Source: Halocynthiibacter namhaensis (GTDB lineage: Bacteria > Pseudomonadota > Alphaproteobacteria > Rhodobacterales > Rhodobacteraceae). From it: 63,526 bases of DNA. Below, piece by piece: positions 8,680 to 17,447 of the stretch (positions are counted from its first letter, which is position 1; each line of letters starts with the position of its first letter). Location of the stretch: the NCBI RefSeq assembly GCF_000812685.1, contig NZ_JWIF01000002.1, positions 1-63,526 on the forward strand, given 5' to 3'. The notes under the pieces were generated by a model, which worked only from the letters and a program-made list of their open reading frames with translations, ran no database searches and was not told the DNA's origin. Position numbers and translations under genes: made by a program.

Positions 8680-9210
8680 TCAGTCCGCTTTGTGTAGCTC
8701 ATAAACAACACACGGCTCTGCGTAATGTTCCTCGACTCCGATGCAGCGCATCCCCAGCCGTTCCATGACCTGCTGCGAGGCGTAGTTTTGAGGATTTGCA
8801 ACCGCGACCAAATAGTCAGTGCCAATTTCCTCAAACGCAAACCGGATTGCAGCGAAACCGGCTTCTGTCGCAAAACCTTTGCCTTGGGCACTTGGCTTTA
8901 ACCGCCAGCCAATTTCTAAAGGCGCTTCATCTTGATTTGCGAGATTTTGCAAGCAGGCGGCACCAATAATTTCGTTGGTTTCACACTCAAAAACGGCCCA
9001 CCACCCGTAACCCAACTTGCGCCATCGTTTTTGCACCCGCTCAATTCCAGCGGCGGTCTCTTCAGGTGTTTTCACCGAGCCATCACCAAGATAGCGCATG
9101 ACGTCAGGGTCTGAATCCATTTCATACAGCGCATCTTGGTGCTCCGTCGAAAACGGCACCAACCGCAATCTCTGGGTATGTATAATATTCCCGGAACGAA
9201 TGTCGCCCAT
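8680..9210 (-). CDS. GNAT-family N-acetyltransferase (RimJ/RimL-like)
   Basis: 176-residue acetyltransferase of the Acetyltransf_3 type. Visible signatures are TQRLRLVPFSTEH at the start, EIGWRLKPSAQGKGFATEA (the acetyl-CoA pyrophosphate loop, Q/RxxGxG/A type), and NYASQQVMERLGMRCIG near the end. Such proteins acetylate ribosomal-protein N-termini, amino acids or antibiotics; the substrate cannot be read from sequence. The ATG at 9210 has AGGAT seven bases upstream and is preferred over the ATG at 9234. Irr lies upstream on the same strand. Confidence 0.85.
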   Translation of the reverse strand: MGDIRSGNIIHTQRLRLVPFSTEHQDALYEMDSDPDVMRYLGDGSVKTPEETAAGIERVQKRWRKLGYGWWAVFECETNEIIGAACLQNLANQDEAPLEIGWRLKPSAQGKGFATEAGFAAIRFAFEEIGTDYLVAVANPQNYASQQVMERLGMRCIGVEEHYAEPCVVYELHKAD

Positions 9211-9288
9211 CGGATATCCTAATAAATTATCCATGCAATATTGAGGTTTTCACCAAGAAAGCGCCCCAGAGACAACAGATAGAAGCCA

Positions 9289-9735
9289 TCACTTCCCGCG
9301 CAGGCGGATCACGACGTCTACTTTGGAAATTTCCATGCCATTCGGCGCATCTGGTACGCGGGCCAAGACCAGCTGTTCTGCGGGGGCGTCGGACAAGCGG
9401 GCTTCGTCTTCCCAATAGAAATGCGGATGGTCTGTCAGGTTGGTATCAAAATACGATTTCGACCCATCCACCGTGATTTCACGCAGAACGCCCGCATCAC
9501 AGAAGGCTTTCAACGTGTTGTACACCGTCGCCAAGGACACAGGATCGCTTGAGGACCGCGACGCCTCATACAGGCTTTCCGCTGTGACGTGACGATCTTG
9601 GCCATCGCCCACCAGTAAAGTCGCCAAATTCACCCGCTGACGGGTGGGACGCAGCCCTGCTTGGGACAACCAAGTGGTGCTGATATCAAGGGCGCTTTGT
9701 CTTGCTTCAGGCGGGATTTGCGCTGTCATGGTCAT
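9289..9735 (-). CDS. irr: iron response regulator Irr (Fur family)
   Basis: 148-residue Fur-family protein: winged helix (LRPTRQRVNLATLL...TAESLYEASRSS...VSLATVYNTLKAFCDAGVLREI) followed by the Irr-type dimerisation part with DTNLTDHPHFYWEDE. It lacks the CxxC pairs of classical Fur/Zur and ends with ISKVDVVIRLRGK as Irr proteins do. In alphaproteobacteria Irr is a heme-responsive regulator active under iron limitation. The histidine cluster is DHPH rather than the fuller HHH of Bradyrhizobium, suggesting altered heme binding. Divergent from fabA. A candidate promoter (TTGAAT, 18 bases, TATATG) precedes it around 9760-9790 on the minus strand. Confidence 0.9.
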   Translation of the reverse strand: MTMTAQIPPEARQSALDISTTWLSQAGLRPTRQRVNLATLLVGDGQDRHVTAESLYEASRSSSDPVSLATVYNTLKAFCDAGVLREITVDGSKSYFDTNLTDHPHFYWEDEARLSDAPAEQLVLARVPDAPNGMEISKVDVVIRLRGK

Positions 9736-9804
9736 AATCTTCTTTGCGAGTTGTTCTCATATAGCGCGAAAGCCGTGGGGAATTCAAACATATTCGCCGC
9801 ATAT

Positions 9805-9819
9805 GTGCCGTAACGGCAC
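9805..9819. promoter_or_regulatory. perfect palindrome in the irr/fabA divergent region
   Basis: GTGCCGTAACGGCAC is a 15-base perfect dyad (seven-base arms, one central base) lying 69 bases from the irr start and 74 bases from the fabA start. The position suits an operator for either promoter. It does not match an Irr ICE box (TTTAGAA-type). The regulator is unknown. Confidence 0.4.
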
Positions 9820-9893
9820 CACTGCCCTTGCTCTTGAAGGGGCGGCTCTGTTAAATGGACGTAACCAACAGGAAATACAAAGGACCGGCATCA

Positions 9894-10403
9894 ATGGCCC
9901 AATACCCGAGCAGCTTTGACAAAGAAGACCTTCTGAAATGTTCCCGTGGCGAACTATTTGGCCCCGGCAACGCCCAGCTGCCCGCGCCCCCCATGCTGAT
10001 GATGGACCGTATCACCGAGATTTCCGGTGATCGTGGCGCGCATGGCAAAGGTCATATTGTTGCTGAGTTCGACATCACCCCGGACCTGTGGTTCTTTGAT
10101 TGCCACTTCCCAGGAAACCCGATCATGCCTGGCTGTCTTGGCCTTGATGGTCTGTGGCAGCTGACCGGCTTTAACCTTGGCTGGCGTGGTTGGCTGGGTC
10201 GCGGATACGCGCTTGGCGTTGGCGAAGTGAAGCTGACCGGCATGGTACGCCCTGACCGTAAGATGCTGACCTATAAGATTGATTTCACCAAAGCGATCCA
10301 GACCCGCCGCCTGACCATGGGTGTTGCGGATGGCATCGTAGAAGCCGACGGCGAAGTGATCTACCAAGTCAAAGACATGAAAGTTGCCCTTTCGGAAAGC
10401 TAA
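9894..10403 (+). CDS. fabA: 3-hydroxyacyl-[ACP] dehydratase/isomerase FabA
   Basis: 169 residues, the usual length. FabA dehydrates 3-hydroxydecanoyl-ACP and isomerises it to the cis-3 form, the branch point to unsaturated fatty acids. The hot-dog active-site His is in [23 protein letters not shown], and the catalytic Asp lies in the same segment (GLD). The start at 9894 ([20 protein letters not shown]) has AAAGGA nine bases upstream and matches the family N-terminus; an upstream in-frame ATG at 9855 adds a non-conserved tail. First gene of fabA-fabB-fabI, divergent from irr. Confidence 0.95.
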   Translation: MAQYPSSFDKEDLLKCSRGELFGPGNAQLPAPPMLMMDRITEISGDRGAHGKGHIVAEFDITPDLWFFDCHFPGNPIMPGCLGLDGLWQLTGFNLGWRGWLGRGYALGVGEVKLTGMVRPDRKMLTYKIDFTKAIQTRRLTMGVADGIVEADGEVIYQVKDMKVALSES

Positions 10404-10431
10404 GCTTTTCGGAATTCCACCCTATATATGA

Positions 10432-10463
10432 CGTGGCCCAGTAGAAATGCGGGCCATGATTTT
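10432..10463 (+). terminator. hairpin with short U-run between fabA and fabB
   Basis: CGTGGCCC (10432-10439) pairs with GGGCCATG (10451-10458) around an 11-base loop and is followed by ATTTTTG. It resembles a weak rho-independent terminator and could lower fabB-fabI transcription relative to fabA. It sits 17 bases before the fabB ribosome-binding site. Confidence 0.5.
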
Positions 10464-10481
10464 TGAATAAGGAGAGCGCCC

Positions 10482-11708
10482 ATGCGCCGAGTAGTCATCA
10501 CCGGGATGGGCGTTGTGTCCTCCATCGGGAACAACATTTCCGAAGTCACCGCAGCCCTGCGTTCCGGGAAATCCGGCATTGTGAAAGCCGAAGAATACAC
10601 CGAAAACGGTTTCCGCAGCCAGATCCACGGCATGCCACAAATCGACATCAAAGAACACATCGACAAACGTCAGCTGCGGTTCATGGGTCCCGGTGCGGCG
10701 TATAACTACATCGCGATGGAAGAAGCCATTAAAGATTCTGGCCTTGAGGAAAGCGATATTTCCAACGAGCGCACAGGTCTGGTTATGGGGTCTGGCGGTC
10801 CGTCCACATCGAATTTCTTCCAAGCGCATAACATCGTGAAAGAAAAAGGCGCACCAAAGCGTATGGGGCCTTTCATGGTGACCCGCTGCATGTCGTCCAC
10901 GAACTCTGCCTGTCTTGCAACGCCGTTTAAGATCAAGGGCGTGAACTATTCCATCACTTCCGCCTGCACCACGTCGCTGCATTGCATGGGCAACGGTGTT
11001 GAACAGATCCAATTCGGCAAACAAGACATCGTCTTTGCGGGTGGCGGCGAAGAACTTGACTGGACCTTGTCCTGTTTGTTTGACGCGATGGGCGCTATGT
11101 CTTCCAAATATAACGACACGCCGGAAAAAGCATCTCGTGCCTTTGACGCAAACCGCGATGGTTTCGTGATTGCTGGCGGCGGCGGTGTTGTCGTTCTGGA
11201 AGAGTTGAACCACGCCCTGGCACGCGGCGCGAAGATCTACGCAGAAGTCACCGGTTACGGCGCGACATCTGACGGCCACGATATGGTTGCCCCATCTGGT
11301 GAAGGCGGGGAACGTTCCATGCGCCTTGCCATGTCCACCATTGGCGATCGCAAAGTCGGCTATATCAACGCCCACGGCACATCCACCCCAGCCGGTGACG
11401 TGACCGAAGTTGAAGCCGTGCGTCGTGTGTTTGGCGAAGGCAATGTGCCACCGATCACATCCACAAAATCTGTCACCGGTCACTGCCTTGGCGGCGCGGG
11501 TGTGCAGGAAGCGATCTATTCCCTCATCATGATGGAAAATAAATTCATTGCACCTTCTGCAAACATCGAAGAACTCGACCCGGCGATCCGCCCAGACGAG
11601 ATCGCAACCGAGTTCGTGGAAAACGCAGAAATTGATACGGTGATTTCCAACAGCTTCGGCTTTGGCGGCACCAATGGCACTGTCGCCATGAGTAAATACC
11701 ACGGGTAA
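10482..11708 (+). CDS. fabB: beta-ketoacyl-ACP synthase I FabB
   Basis: 408-residue condensing enzyme that elongates unsaturated acyl-ACPs made by FabA. The Cys-His-His active site is visible: Cys in [13 protein letters not shown], His in [15 protein letters not shown], and His in [15 protein letters not shown]. The C-terminal [10 protein letters not shown] is also typical. AAGGAG stands eight bases before the ATG. Together with the adjacent fabA it marks the anaerobic (FabA/FabB) route to unsaturated fatty acids. fabI begins six bases after its stop. Confidence 0.95.
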   Translation: MRRVVITGMGVVSSIGNNISEVTAALRSGKSGIVKAEEYTENGFRSQIHGMPQIDIKEHIDKRQLRFMGPGAAYNYIAMEEAIKDSGLEESDISNERTGLVMGSGGPSTSNFFQAHNIVKEKGAPKRMGPFMVTRCMSSTNSACLATPFKIKGVNYSITSACTTSLHCMGNGVEQIQFGKQDIVFAGGGEELDWTLSCLFDAMGAMSSKYNDTPEKASRAFDANRDGFVIAGGGGVVVLEELNHALARGAKIYAEVTGYGATSDGHDMVAPSGEGGERSMRLAMSTIGDRKVGYINAHGTSTPAGDVTEVEAVRRVFGEGNVPPITSTKSVTGHCLGGAGVQEAIYSLIMMENKFIAPSANIEELDPAIRPDEIATEFVENAEIDTVISNSFGFGGTNGTVAMSKYHG

Positions 11709-11714
11709 ATTGAT

Positions 11715-12503
11715 ATGTCTGAATTGCTAAAAGGAAAACGCGGCCTGATTATGGGTGTCGCGAACGAGCGTTCCATCGCTTGGGGCATTGCCCGCGAGAT
11801 GGCAGCACAAGGCGCGGAACTTGCGTTTTCCTATCAGGGCGACGCCTTTGGTAAGCGGGTTCAACCGCTTGCCGAAAGTGTCGGGTCTGACATCATGGTT
11901 GACGTTGATGTGAATGACGAAGCATCGATGGATGCCGCTTTCGCTGTCTTGCAGGAAAAATGGGGCAAGCTTGATTTTCTCGTGCATGCCATCGCCTATT
12001 CCGACAAGAACGAGTTGACAGGTCGCTTCATCGATACCACACGCGAGAACTTCAAAAACTCTATGTGTATCAGCTGTTTCTCTCTGATTGAGGTGGCAAA
12101 GCGCGCTGCCCCAATGATGACAGATGGCGGCACAATCTTGACGATGACCTATCAAGGGTCCAATCGCGTGACGCCATTCTACAACGTCATGGGTGTTGCA
12201 AAGGCCGCCTTGGAAAGCTCTGTACGCTACTTGGCAAATGATCTTGGCCCAGAGGGTATTCGCGTCAATGCGATCTCGCCTGGTCCGATGAAAACCCTTG
12301 CTGGTGCAGCTATTGGTGGGGCACGTAAAACCTTCCGCCACACAGAAGCCAATGCCCCAATGCGCGCCAACGCAACGCTAGAATCCATCGGCGGCACTGC
12401 TGTGTATTTGGCCTCTGACTATGGTAAATGCACCTCGGGTGAGATCATTACGGTTGATGGCGGCTACCACGTTCTAGCCATGCCCCAAAGCGAAAACCTG
12501 TAA
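11715..12503 (+). CDS. fabI: enoyl-ACP reductase FabI
   Basis: 262-residue NADH-dependent reductase of the short-chain dehydrogenase fold, last step of fatty-acid elongation and the target of triclosan. The nucleotide loop reads GVANERSIAWGIA and the catalytic Tyr-x6-Lys is YNVMGVAK; the C-terminal GxITVDGGY-type segment is GEIITVDGGYHVL. It starts six bases after fabB, so it is part of that operon. A strong terminator follows. Confidence 0.95.
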   Translation: MSELLKGKRGLIMGVANERSIAWGIAREMAAQGAELAFSYQGDAFGKRVQPLAESVGSDIMVDVDVNDEASMDAAFAVLQEKWGKLDFLVHAIAYSDKNELTGRFIDTTRENFKNSMCISCFSLIEVAKRAAPMMTDGGTILTMTYQGSNRVTPFYNVMGVAKAALESSVRYLANDLGPEGIRVNAISPGPMKTLAGAAIGGARKTFRHTEANAPMRANATLESIGGTAVYLASDYGKCTSGEIITVDGGYHVLAMPQSENL

Positions 12504-12512
12504 ACTGACGCG

Positions 12513-12549
12513 CCCGGAAACTTTCAAAGTTTCCGGGACGTTTTCTTTG
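12513..12549 (+). terminator. rho-independent terminator of fabA-fabB-fabI
   Basis: CCCGGAAACTTT and AAAGTTTCCGGG (12513-12537) form a near-continuous 12-base dyad around a single C, followed by ACGTTTTCTTT. Strong stem with a T-rich tail, ending the fab operon before the serine hydrolase gene. Confidence 0.85.
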
Positions 12550-12565
12550 TAGGAAAACGACACCC

Positions 12566-13471
12566 ATGCCCGAAGTTCATTCTCATTGGATATCATCTAG
12601 CGGGCAACAGGGATCCTTTGGCAAGTCCGACGCGTTATTTCCTTACTGGAGTTTCACCAAAACCGCTATTGCGATATGCATGCTTAAGCTCGCAGAGCAG
12701 GGGCACCTTGATCTGGACGCTCACGCCACAGACCACCCATATACCTTCCGCCAATTGCTGCAACACAATGCTGGACTGCCCGACTATGGCCACCTAAAGG
12801 CATATCATACTGCTGTCGCCAACGGAGACATCCCCTGGTCCCGTGATACAATTCTTGAGCTATCCTTGCCCAATGGATTGATATATGAGCCCGGCCATGG
12901 CTGGTCCTATTCAAACATCGGCTACATGTTTCTACGTGAAAAAATCGAAGCCCTCACTGCCATGCCCTTGGACGATGTCATTTCCGAATTTATCACTCAA
13001 CCCCTTGGTTTAAGCAATATCAAACTCGCCACGACGCAAGCTGACTTCACCGCCCTCCATTGGGACGCGGCAAAAACATATGATCCGCGTTGGGTTTATC
13101 ACGGCTGCCTGTTCGGCACTCCAAAAGATGCCGCGCATATGTTGCATGCACTGTTCCAAGGCAGGTTGCTCAGTCGCGACAGCTTCGCTCAAATGCAAGA
13201 AACACTGATCTTAGGTGGTGCACTGCCTGGACGCCCTTGGACCAAATGCGGCTATGCCCTTGGGCTGATGTCAGGCGAAAGCGGAGCTGCCGGCGCCACA
13301 ACTGGCCATTCTGGTGGCGGGCCGTTTTGCGTCAACGCGGTCTACCACTTCCCAGACATGTCGGATCCCGTCACAGTGGCCAGCTTCACCTCTGACACTG
13401 ACGAAGGTCGCGCCGAACATGCAGCTGTTGAAATCGCCCTGCGCGTGGGCGCCACGCGCCAAACAGACTAA
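12566..13471 (+). CDS. serine hydrolase, class C beta-lactamase/DD-peptidase family
   Basis: 301-residue member of the beta-lactamase-related family (PF00144 type). The three signature motifs are readable: SxxK as SFTK (about residue 31), YxN as YSN in GWSYSNIGYMF, and HxG as HSGGGPFCVN replacing KTG. Such proteins are often esterases or D-amino-acid peptidases rather than true lactamases. There is no signal peptide, so a cytoplasmic place is likely. It has its own ribosome-binding site (AGGAAAACGACACCC-ATG) after the fab terminator. Its stop overlaps the convergent rarA stop. Confidence 0.82.
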   Translation: MPEVHSHWISSSGQQGSFGKSDALFPYWSFTKTAIAICMLKLAEQGHLDLDAHATDHPYTFRQLLQHNAGLPDYGHLKAYHTAVANGDIPWSRDTILELSLPNGLIYEPGHGWSYSNIGYMFLREKIEALTAMPLDDVISEFITQPLGLSNIKLATTQADFTALHWDAAKTYDPRWVYHGCLFGTPKDAAHMLHALFQGRLLSRDSFAQMQETLILGGALPGRPWTKCGYALGLMSGESGAAGATTGHSGGGPFCVNAVYHFPDMSDPVTVASFTSDTDEGRAEHAAVEIALRVGATRQTD

Positions 13472-14778
13472 CGCATGTCGCGCTTAGGAACTGGCTGCCC
13501 CGTAATGCGTTCCCAATATTCATCAGCGCGTTTCTCAAAGGTTGGCGACATCCGCGCATCACTTTGATAAAACTGCCCCACATCAATCCCGGCCGCATAA
13601 TCTTGATCAACCCAACCGCTTTCGGTCTTATGAGGGCTGCGATATCCGCTGTGCCCAAGCTTGGCCGCCCCGGCGTAATGCGCGTCACGCAGATGCAAAG
13701 GCACAGACAGCGGGGCCTCGTTTGCAACCGCCTGAAGCGCCAAGGAAATCCCATGATTGGCTGACCCGGATTTAGGGGCGCGTGCCACATGTAAGGCCGC
13801 ATGCGCCAGAATAATCTGCGCTTCTGGATAGCCGATCATCTCAACAGCCTGAGCCGCAGCAACCGCCGTTTGAAGCGCTGTGTTATCCGCAAGTCCGACA
13901 TCTTCCGATGCCTGGATCATAATGCGTCGCGCAATAAATCGCGGATCTTCGCCACCGTGGATGAGCCGCGCAAGCCAATACAGCGTCGCATCCGCATCCC
14001 CGCCGCGCATGGACTTAATGAAAGCAGAAATCACGTCATAATGCTGATCCCCAGACCGATCATGATTGATCGGTGCCGCGATATAGGCATCCTCAATCAT
14101 TTTATCTGTGATCAATACAGCCGCGCCCGGCGCATGACCAACGACAAGGCTTTCAAGTGTCATCAAAGCACGTCGCGCATCCCCGCCAGAACGTCCAGCA
14201 ATCAGACGCAGGTGAAGCGGGGTGATATCCACATCAATGCCAGTGGTGCGAAGATGATCCAGCCCTCGCGTAATCACCTTTTCCATATCTTCAATCGAGA
14301 TCGGTTCAAGCTTCAAAACCGTAGAACGCGACACCAACGCTTTCGGCAATGCAGTGTATGGGTTTTGCGTGGTCGCCCCAATGAAATCCGCTGTGCCCTC
14401 TTCGCAGATTGCCAGTAGATCATCAGCCTGTGTCGCTGAGAAACGATGCACCTCATCTACAAAGATCAACAATGGATGCATGCGGGCTTCATCCGCAAGC
14501 TGTCGGATATCTTTGACACCTGCGCGGGTTGCATGAAGCTGGCGAAATTCCTTGTTCAACATTTCGCCGACTGCGCGTGCAATCGAGGTTTTCCCAATAC
14601 CCGGCGGGCCGTATAAAATCACACTGCCCAATTGCCCGGCCGTGATCCGGCGCCGCAAAATAGATCCCTCAGCGGTCAACCCATCTTGGCCAATGATCTC
14701 ATCCAAGGACCGCGGTCTCAGGATTGCCGCCAGTGGTTTATGGCCGGTCTCCTGGCCAGCATCAAACAGATCAGACAT
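13468..14778 (-). CDS. rarA: replication-associated recombination protein RarA (MgsA)
   Basis: 436-residue AAA+ ATPase that acts at stalled replication forks with RecA and SSB. Walker A is GPPGIGKTSIA (about residue 55), Walker B is LIFVDEVHRF, sensor 1 is FIGATTQNP; the C-terminal SSB-interacting and tetramerisation domain follows (RGGDADATLYWLARLI, VLLADNTA-type region). Length and domain order are normal. It is the last gene of a minus-strand series that begins with the aldo/keto reductase; the 75-base gap to the SDR gene means it may also have its own promoter. Confidence 0.94.
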   Translation of the reverse strand: MSDLFDAGQETGHKPLAAILRPRSLDEIIGQDGLTAEGSILRRRITAGQLGSVILYGPPGIGKTSIARAVGEMLNKEFRQLHATRAGVKDIRQLADEARMHPLLIFVDEVHRFSATQADDLLAICEEGTADFIGATTQNPYTALPKALVSRSTVLKLEPISIEDMEKVITRGLDHLRTTGIDVDITPLHLRLIAGRSGGDARRALMTLESLVVGHAPGAAVLITDKMIEDAYIAAPINHDRSGDQHYDVISAFIKSMRGGDADATLYWLARLIHGGEDPRFIARRIMIQASEDVGLADNTALQTAVAAAQAVEMIGYPEAQIILAHAALHVARAPKSGSANHGISLALQAVANEAPLSVPLHLRDAHYAGAAKLGHSGYRSPHKTESGWVDQDYAAGIDVGQFYQSDARMSPTFEKRADEYWERITGQPVPKRDMR

Positions 14779-14853
14779 TCACATTGCTTTCATCATCCGG
14801 GGCTTTCGCCCCAGACCTAGCATGCCGCTTTATCAGACGCCACCAAAGCAAGA

Positions 14854-15627
14854 TCAGATTTTCGGATCAGGGTTTTCCGTGTGTCCATCGACAGAGATCA
14901 CCTGACCTGACACCAAACGCGCCTTTGGGGACGCAAGAAAAACGGCCATATTCGCGATGTCTTCGGCCTCAACAAAACTGCGCATGGATGTCCCAACCGC
15001 ATAGCCCACGTAAACCTCATCGCGGGTCATGCCCTTGGCCGCGGCTTCGCGTTCCAACACACCTTCGATGCGTGGGCCTTCCACCGATCCCGGGCAGATG
15101 ACATTGGCGCGGATGCCATAGGGGCCAAGTTCCATCGCAAGCGTTTTGGTCAAGCCGACCATCGCCCATTTCGCCGCCGCATAAGGGGCGCGGAAAGGGT
15201 ATCCATAAATACCCGCCGTAGATGACGTCACAACAATCGCGCCCTTGCCAGCAGCTTTCATCAGAGGTGCTGCGTATTTGGCGGCCAAAAACGCGCCCTC
15301 AAGATTCACGGATACGCATTGCTGCCAATCCGCAAGTTCCACATCTTCCACCGCCGCAGTCGGGCCCGCGATGCCCGCATTGGCACATAAAGCGTCAAGC
15401 CCACCCGCCGCTTCGACTTTTGTAAATACCGCCTTCATGTCACCTTCAGATGCGGCATTCGCCAAGTGTCCGTGATAATGCGAAGGCAGCGCATTTAGCG
15501 CCGCCTCATTCACATCCGTCACCCAAACCTCATAGCCGTCCGCATCAAAAGCCTGCGCCATGGCAAGCCCGATGCCAGAGGCCCCGGCGGTGATCAAAAC
15601 ACGTGGTTTATTGGGGTCATGCATCAT
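14854..15627 (-). CDS. short-chain dehydrogenase/reductase in the carnitine cluster
   Basis: 257-residue classical SDR. The cofactor loop is TAGASGIGLAMA, the NAG motif is CANAGIAGP, catalytic Ser is in VVTSSTAGIYG and Tyr-x3-Lys is YAAAKWAM. The acidic VTDVNE after strand 2 favours NAD(H). It overlaps the end of the carnitine dehydrogenase gene by four bases (ATGA), implying coupled translation and a role in the same route, perhaps acting on a hydroxyacyl or hydroxyacid product. The substrate is not readable. Confidence 0.85.
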   Translation of the reverse strand: MMHDPNKPRVLITAGASGIGLAMAQAFDADGYEVWVTDVNEAALNALPSHYHGHLANAASEGDMKAVFTKVEAAGGLDALCANAGIAGPTAAVEDVELADWQQCVSVNLEGAFLAAKYAAPLMKAAGKGAIVVTSSTAGIYGYPFRAPYAAAKWAMVGLTKTLAMELGPYGIRANVICPGSVEGPRIEGVLEREAAAKGMTRDEVYVGYAVGTSMRSFVEAEDIANMAVFLASPKARLVSGQVISVDGHTENPDPKI

Positions 15628-17066
15628 TTCTTACCCACTGCTTTGCCAACACCTTCGGGCATAGGCAGTTTGGCGTGATCCGCGACAATAGTCGCCAATT
15701 TTTGCGCGATATGTGGTGCAGGGTCGGACGCCTTACGGGTCTCAAGACTGACGTGGATCAACATATGTTCACCAGTGGCCAGCAGACGATCCCCTTCAAC
15801 CATTTCATGCCAAAGATGCATCTTTTTGCCTTCGCCCAGTAAACACCGCGTGCGCACCTGGATCTTGGCACCGGCGTGGACCTCATTCAAATGACGGATG
15901 TGGGTTTCTGCGGTGAAATAGCTGCCCCCGGAGGAAATATATTCCGCGTCACAGCCGATCAGTTCCATGAATTTATCGGTGGCATCCCCAAAGGCCTGCA
16001 GATAACGGGCCTCATTCATGTGACCATTGTAATCGGTCCAATCCAGCGGCACCGCGCGACTGACTGTGGTGATCAGACCAGACATGTCAATCGCCTGGGC
16101 CAGACGTTTGTCCTGCGCATTCAGCAGCGCCCCGGCCCCGTAATCCTGTGCCTTCAGGGCGCGCATCATGCCGACAAGGTTGTTATCACGGATACGTTCA
16201 AGTTCGCGGATAGAATAGTGACCCGACTGCGCATCAGACTGATCCGCGATCATATTGATCAGCTCATCCGTCAGTTCCGGCACATCCATCAGCTTGGTCC
16301 AAGGCCATTGTAGACAGGGGCCAAATTGTTCGATGAAATGCTTCATGCCCGCTTCGCCGCCCGCGATGCGGTAAGTTTCAAACAGACCCATTTGCCCCCA
16401 CCGCAAGCCAAACCCGTAACGGATCGCGTCATCAATTTCTTCGGTGGTGGCGATGCCATCTTTGATCAACCAAAGGGCCTCGCGCCAGACGGCCTCTAGG
16501 AAACGATCCGCGATATGAGCGTCGATTTCCTTTTTCAGGTGCAGCGGGTGCATGCCAATCGCGGCCAAGATTTCCTTGGCACCATCAACGGTTTCAACTG
16601 GGTTCGCTTCGGTTGTGACCAATTCAGCCAGGGGCAGTAAATACACAGGATTGAAGGGATGGGCGACGACGATCTGACCCGGATTTTCCATGCCGTCTTG
16701 CAATTCAGAAGGCTTAAACCCCGAGGTAGACGACCCGATAATCGCATCCGTGGGCGCATGTTCTTGCAGGCCTGCATAAACCTTATGTTTGATCTCAAGG
16801 CGTTCCGGCACGCTTTCCTGGATCCAAGCCACACCTGCTACCGCATCTTTGATTTCGGCATGGAAGGTCAGCTTGCCTTCCGCTGGCATCGCCACGTCAG
16901 ACAGGCCCGGCAAGGATCTGCGCGCATTGGCCAGAACTTCGCTGATTTTGCGTTCGGCTTCGGGATCCGGGTCAAAGACCTGAACATCCCAGCCCATCAA
17001 CAAAAAGCGCGCAGCCCAGCCACCGCCAATCACACCACCGCCAATTATCGCAGCAATTTTTGTCAT
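15624..17066 (-). CDS. lcdH: L-carnitine 3-dehydrogenase fused to a betainyl-CoA thioesterase-like domain
   Basis: 480-residue two-domain protein. Residues 1 to about 330 are a 3-hydroxyacyl-CoA-dehydrogenase-type enzyme: Rossmann loop GGGVIGGGW, catalytic His136 in AHPFNPVYLLPLAELV, and a C-terminal helical dimerisation part. These match NAD-dependent carnitine dehydrogenases, which oxidise L-carnitine to 3-dehydrocarnitine. Residues about 335-465 are a hot-dog thioesterase domain with WTDYNGHMNEARY as its active-site segment. In Pseudomonas the dehydrogenase (CdhA) and thioesterase (CdhC) are separate; here they are one chain. The next gene upstream encodes a BKACE enzyme, the CdhB-like middle step. 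The predicted end product is glycine betaine. Confidence 0.88.
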   Translation of the reverse strand: MTKIAAIIGGGVIGGGWAARFLLMGWDVQVFDPDPEAERKISEVLANARRSLPGLSDVAMPAEGKLTFHAEIKDAVAGVAWIQESVPERLEIKHKVYAGLQEHAPTDAIIGSSTSGFKPSELQDGMENPGQIVVAHPFNPVYLLPLAELVTTEANPVETVDGAKEILAAIGMHPLHLKKEIDAHIADRFLEAVWREALWLIKDGIATTEEIDDAIRYGFGLRWGQMGLFETYRIAGGEAGMKHFIEQFGPCLQWPWTKLMDVPELTDELINMIADQSDAQSGHYSIRELERIRDNNLVGMMRALKAQDYGAGALLNAQDKRLAQAIDMSGLITTVSRAVPLDWTDYNGHMNEARYLQAFGDATDKFMELIGCDAEYISSGGSYFTAETHIRHLNEVHAGAKIQVRTRCLLGEGKKMHLWHEMVEGDRLLATGEHMLIHVSLETRKASDPAPHIAQKLATIVADHAKLPMPEGVGKAVGKK

Positions 17067-17090
17067 TTCGTATTTCCTTATTCAGTGCAC

Positions 17091-17429
17091 TCAGACAAGA
17101 GCCCTCATCCAGATGGGTACCAAAACAGCACCTGTTACGAATACCCATCCAACTATTCTTCTTGGCGCAGCAAAGTCCCGTGCCATCAACGTAACTGAAA
17201 CACCAAAACCAACCGCGATCGCCCCCCAGAATGCCGCGATGGCAAGATAAACAACTGGCGGTAATTCTGTTTCACTTACGATCCCAACACCGGGGAAAAG
17301 GCATCCAATACCCAAGGCAATCAACCCAAGCACGGCGAAGACACCTTTGTACCAACGCGCATTGATCTGTAGGTAGGCACTCAAAGCAGCGATCAACCCC
17401 GACAGAACAGACACCATTCCGATAAACAT
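17091..17429 (-). CDS. small integral membrane protein, unknown function
   Basis: 112 residues with four hydrophobic segments (about 2-20, 28-50, 60-83 and 93-109) separated by short loops; the second loop carries FPGVGIVSETELPP and the third carries MARDFAAPRR. AGGATACAC precedes the ATG. I do not recognise a family. It lies between the lipoprotein gene and the carnitine dehydrogenase with gaps of about 20 bases, so it is probably cotranscribed, but nothing in it points to transport of carnitine. Confidence 0.72.
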   Translation of the reverse strand: MFIGMVSVLSGLIAALSAYLQINARWYKGVFAVLGLIALGIGCLFPGVGIVSETELPPVVYLAIAAFWGAIAVGFGVSVTLMARDFAAPRRIVGWVFVTGAVLVPIWMRALV

Positions 17430-17447
17430 GTGTATCCTACCCCATCA

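Noticed and set aside
10422-11702. 426-codon open frame on the minus strand opposite fabB
   Set aside because: It is fully antisense to a clear fabB, is rich in His/Arg/Cys/Phe as expected from reverse reading of GC-rich codons, and has no family signature or ribosome-binding site.
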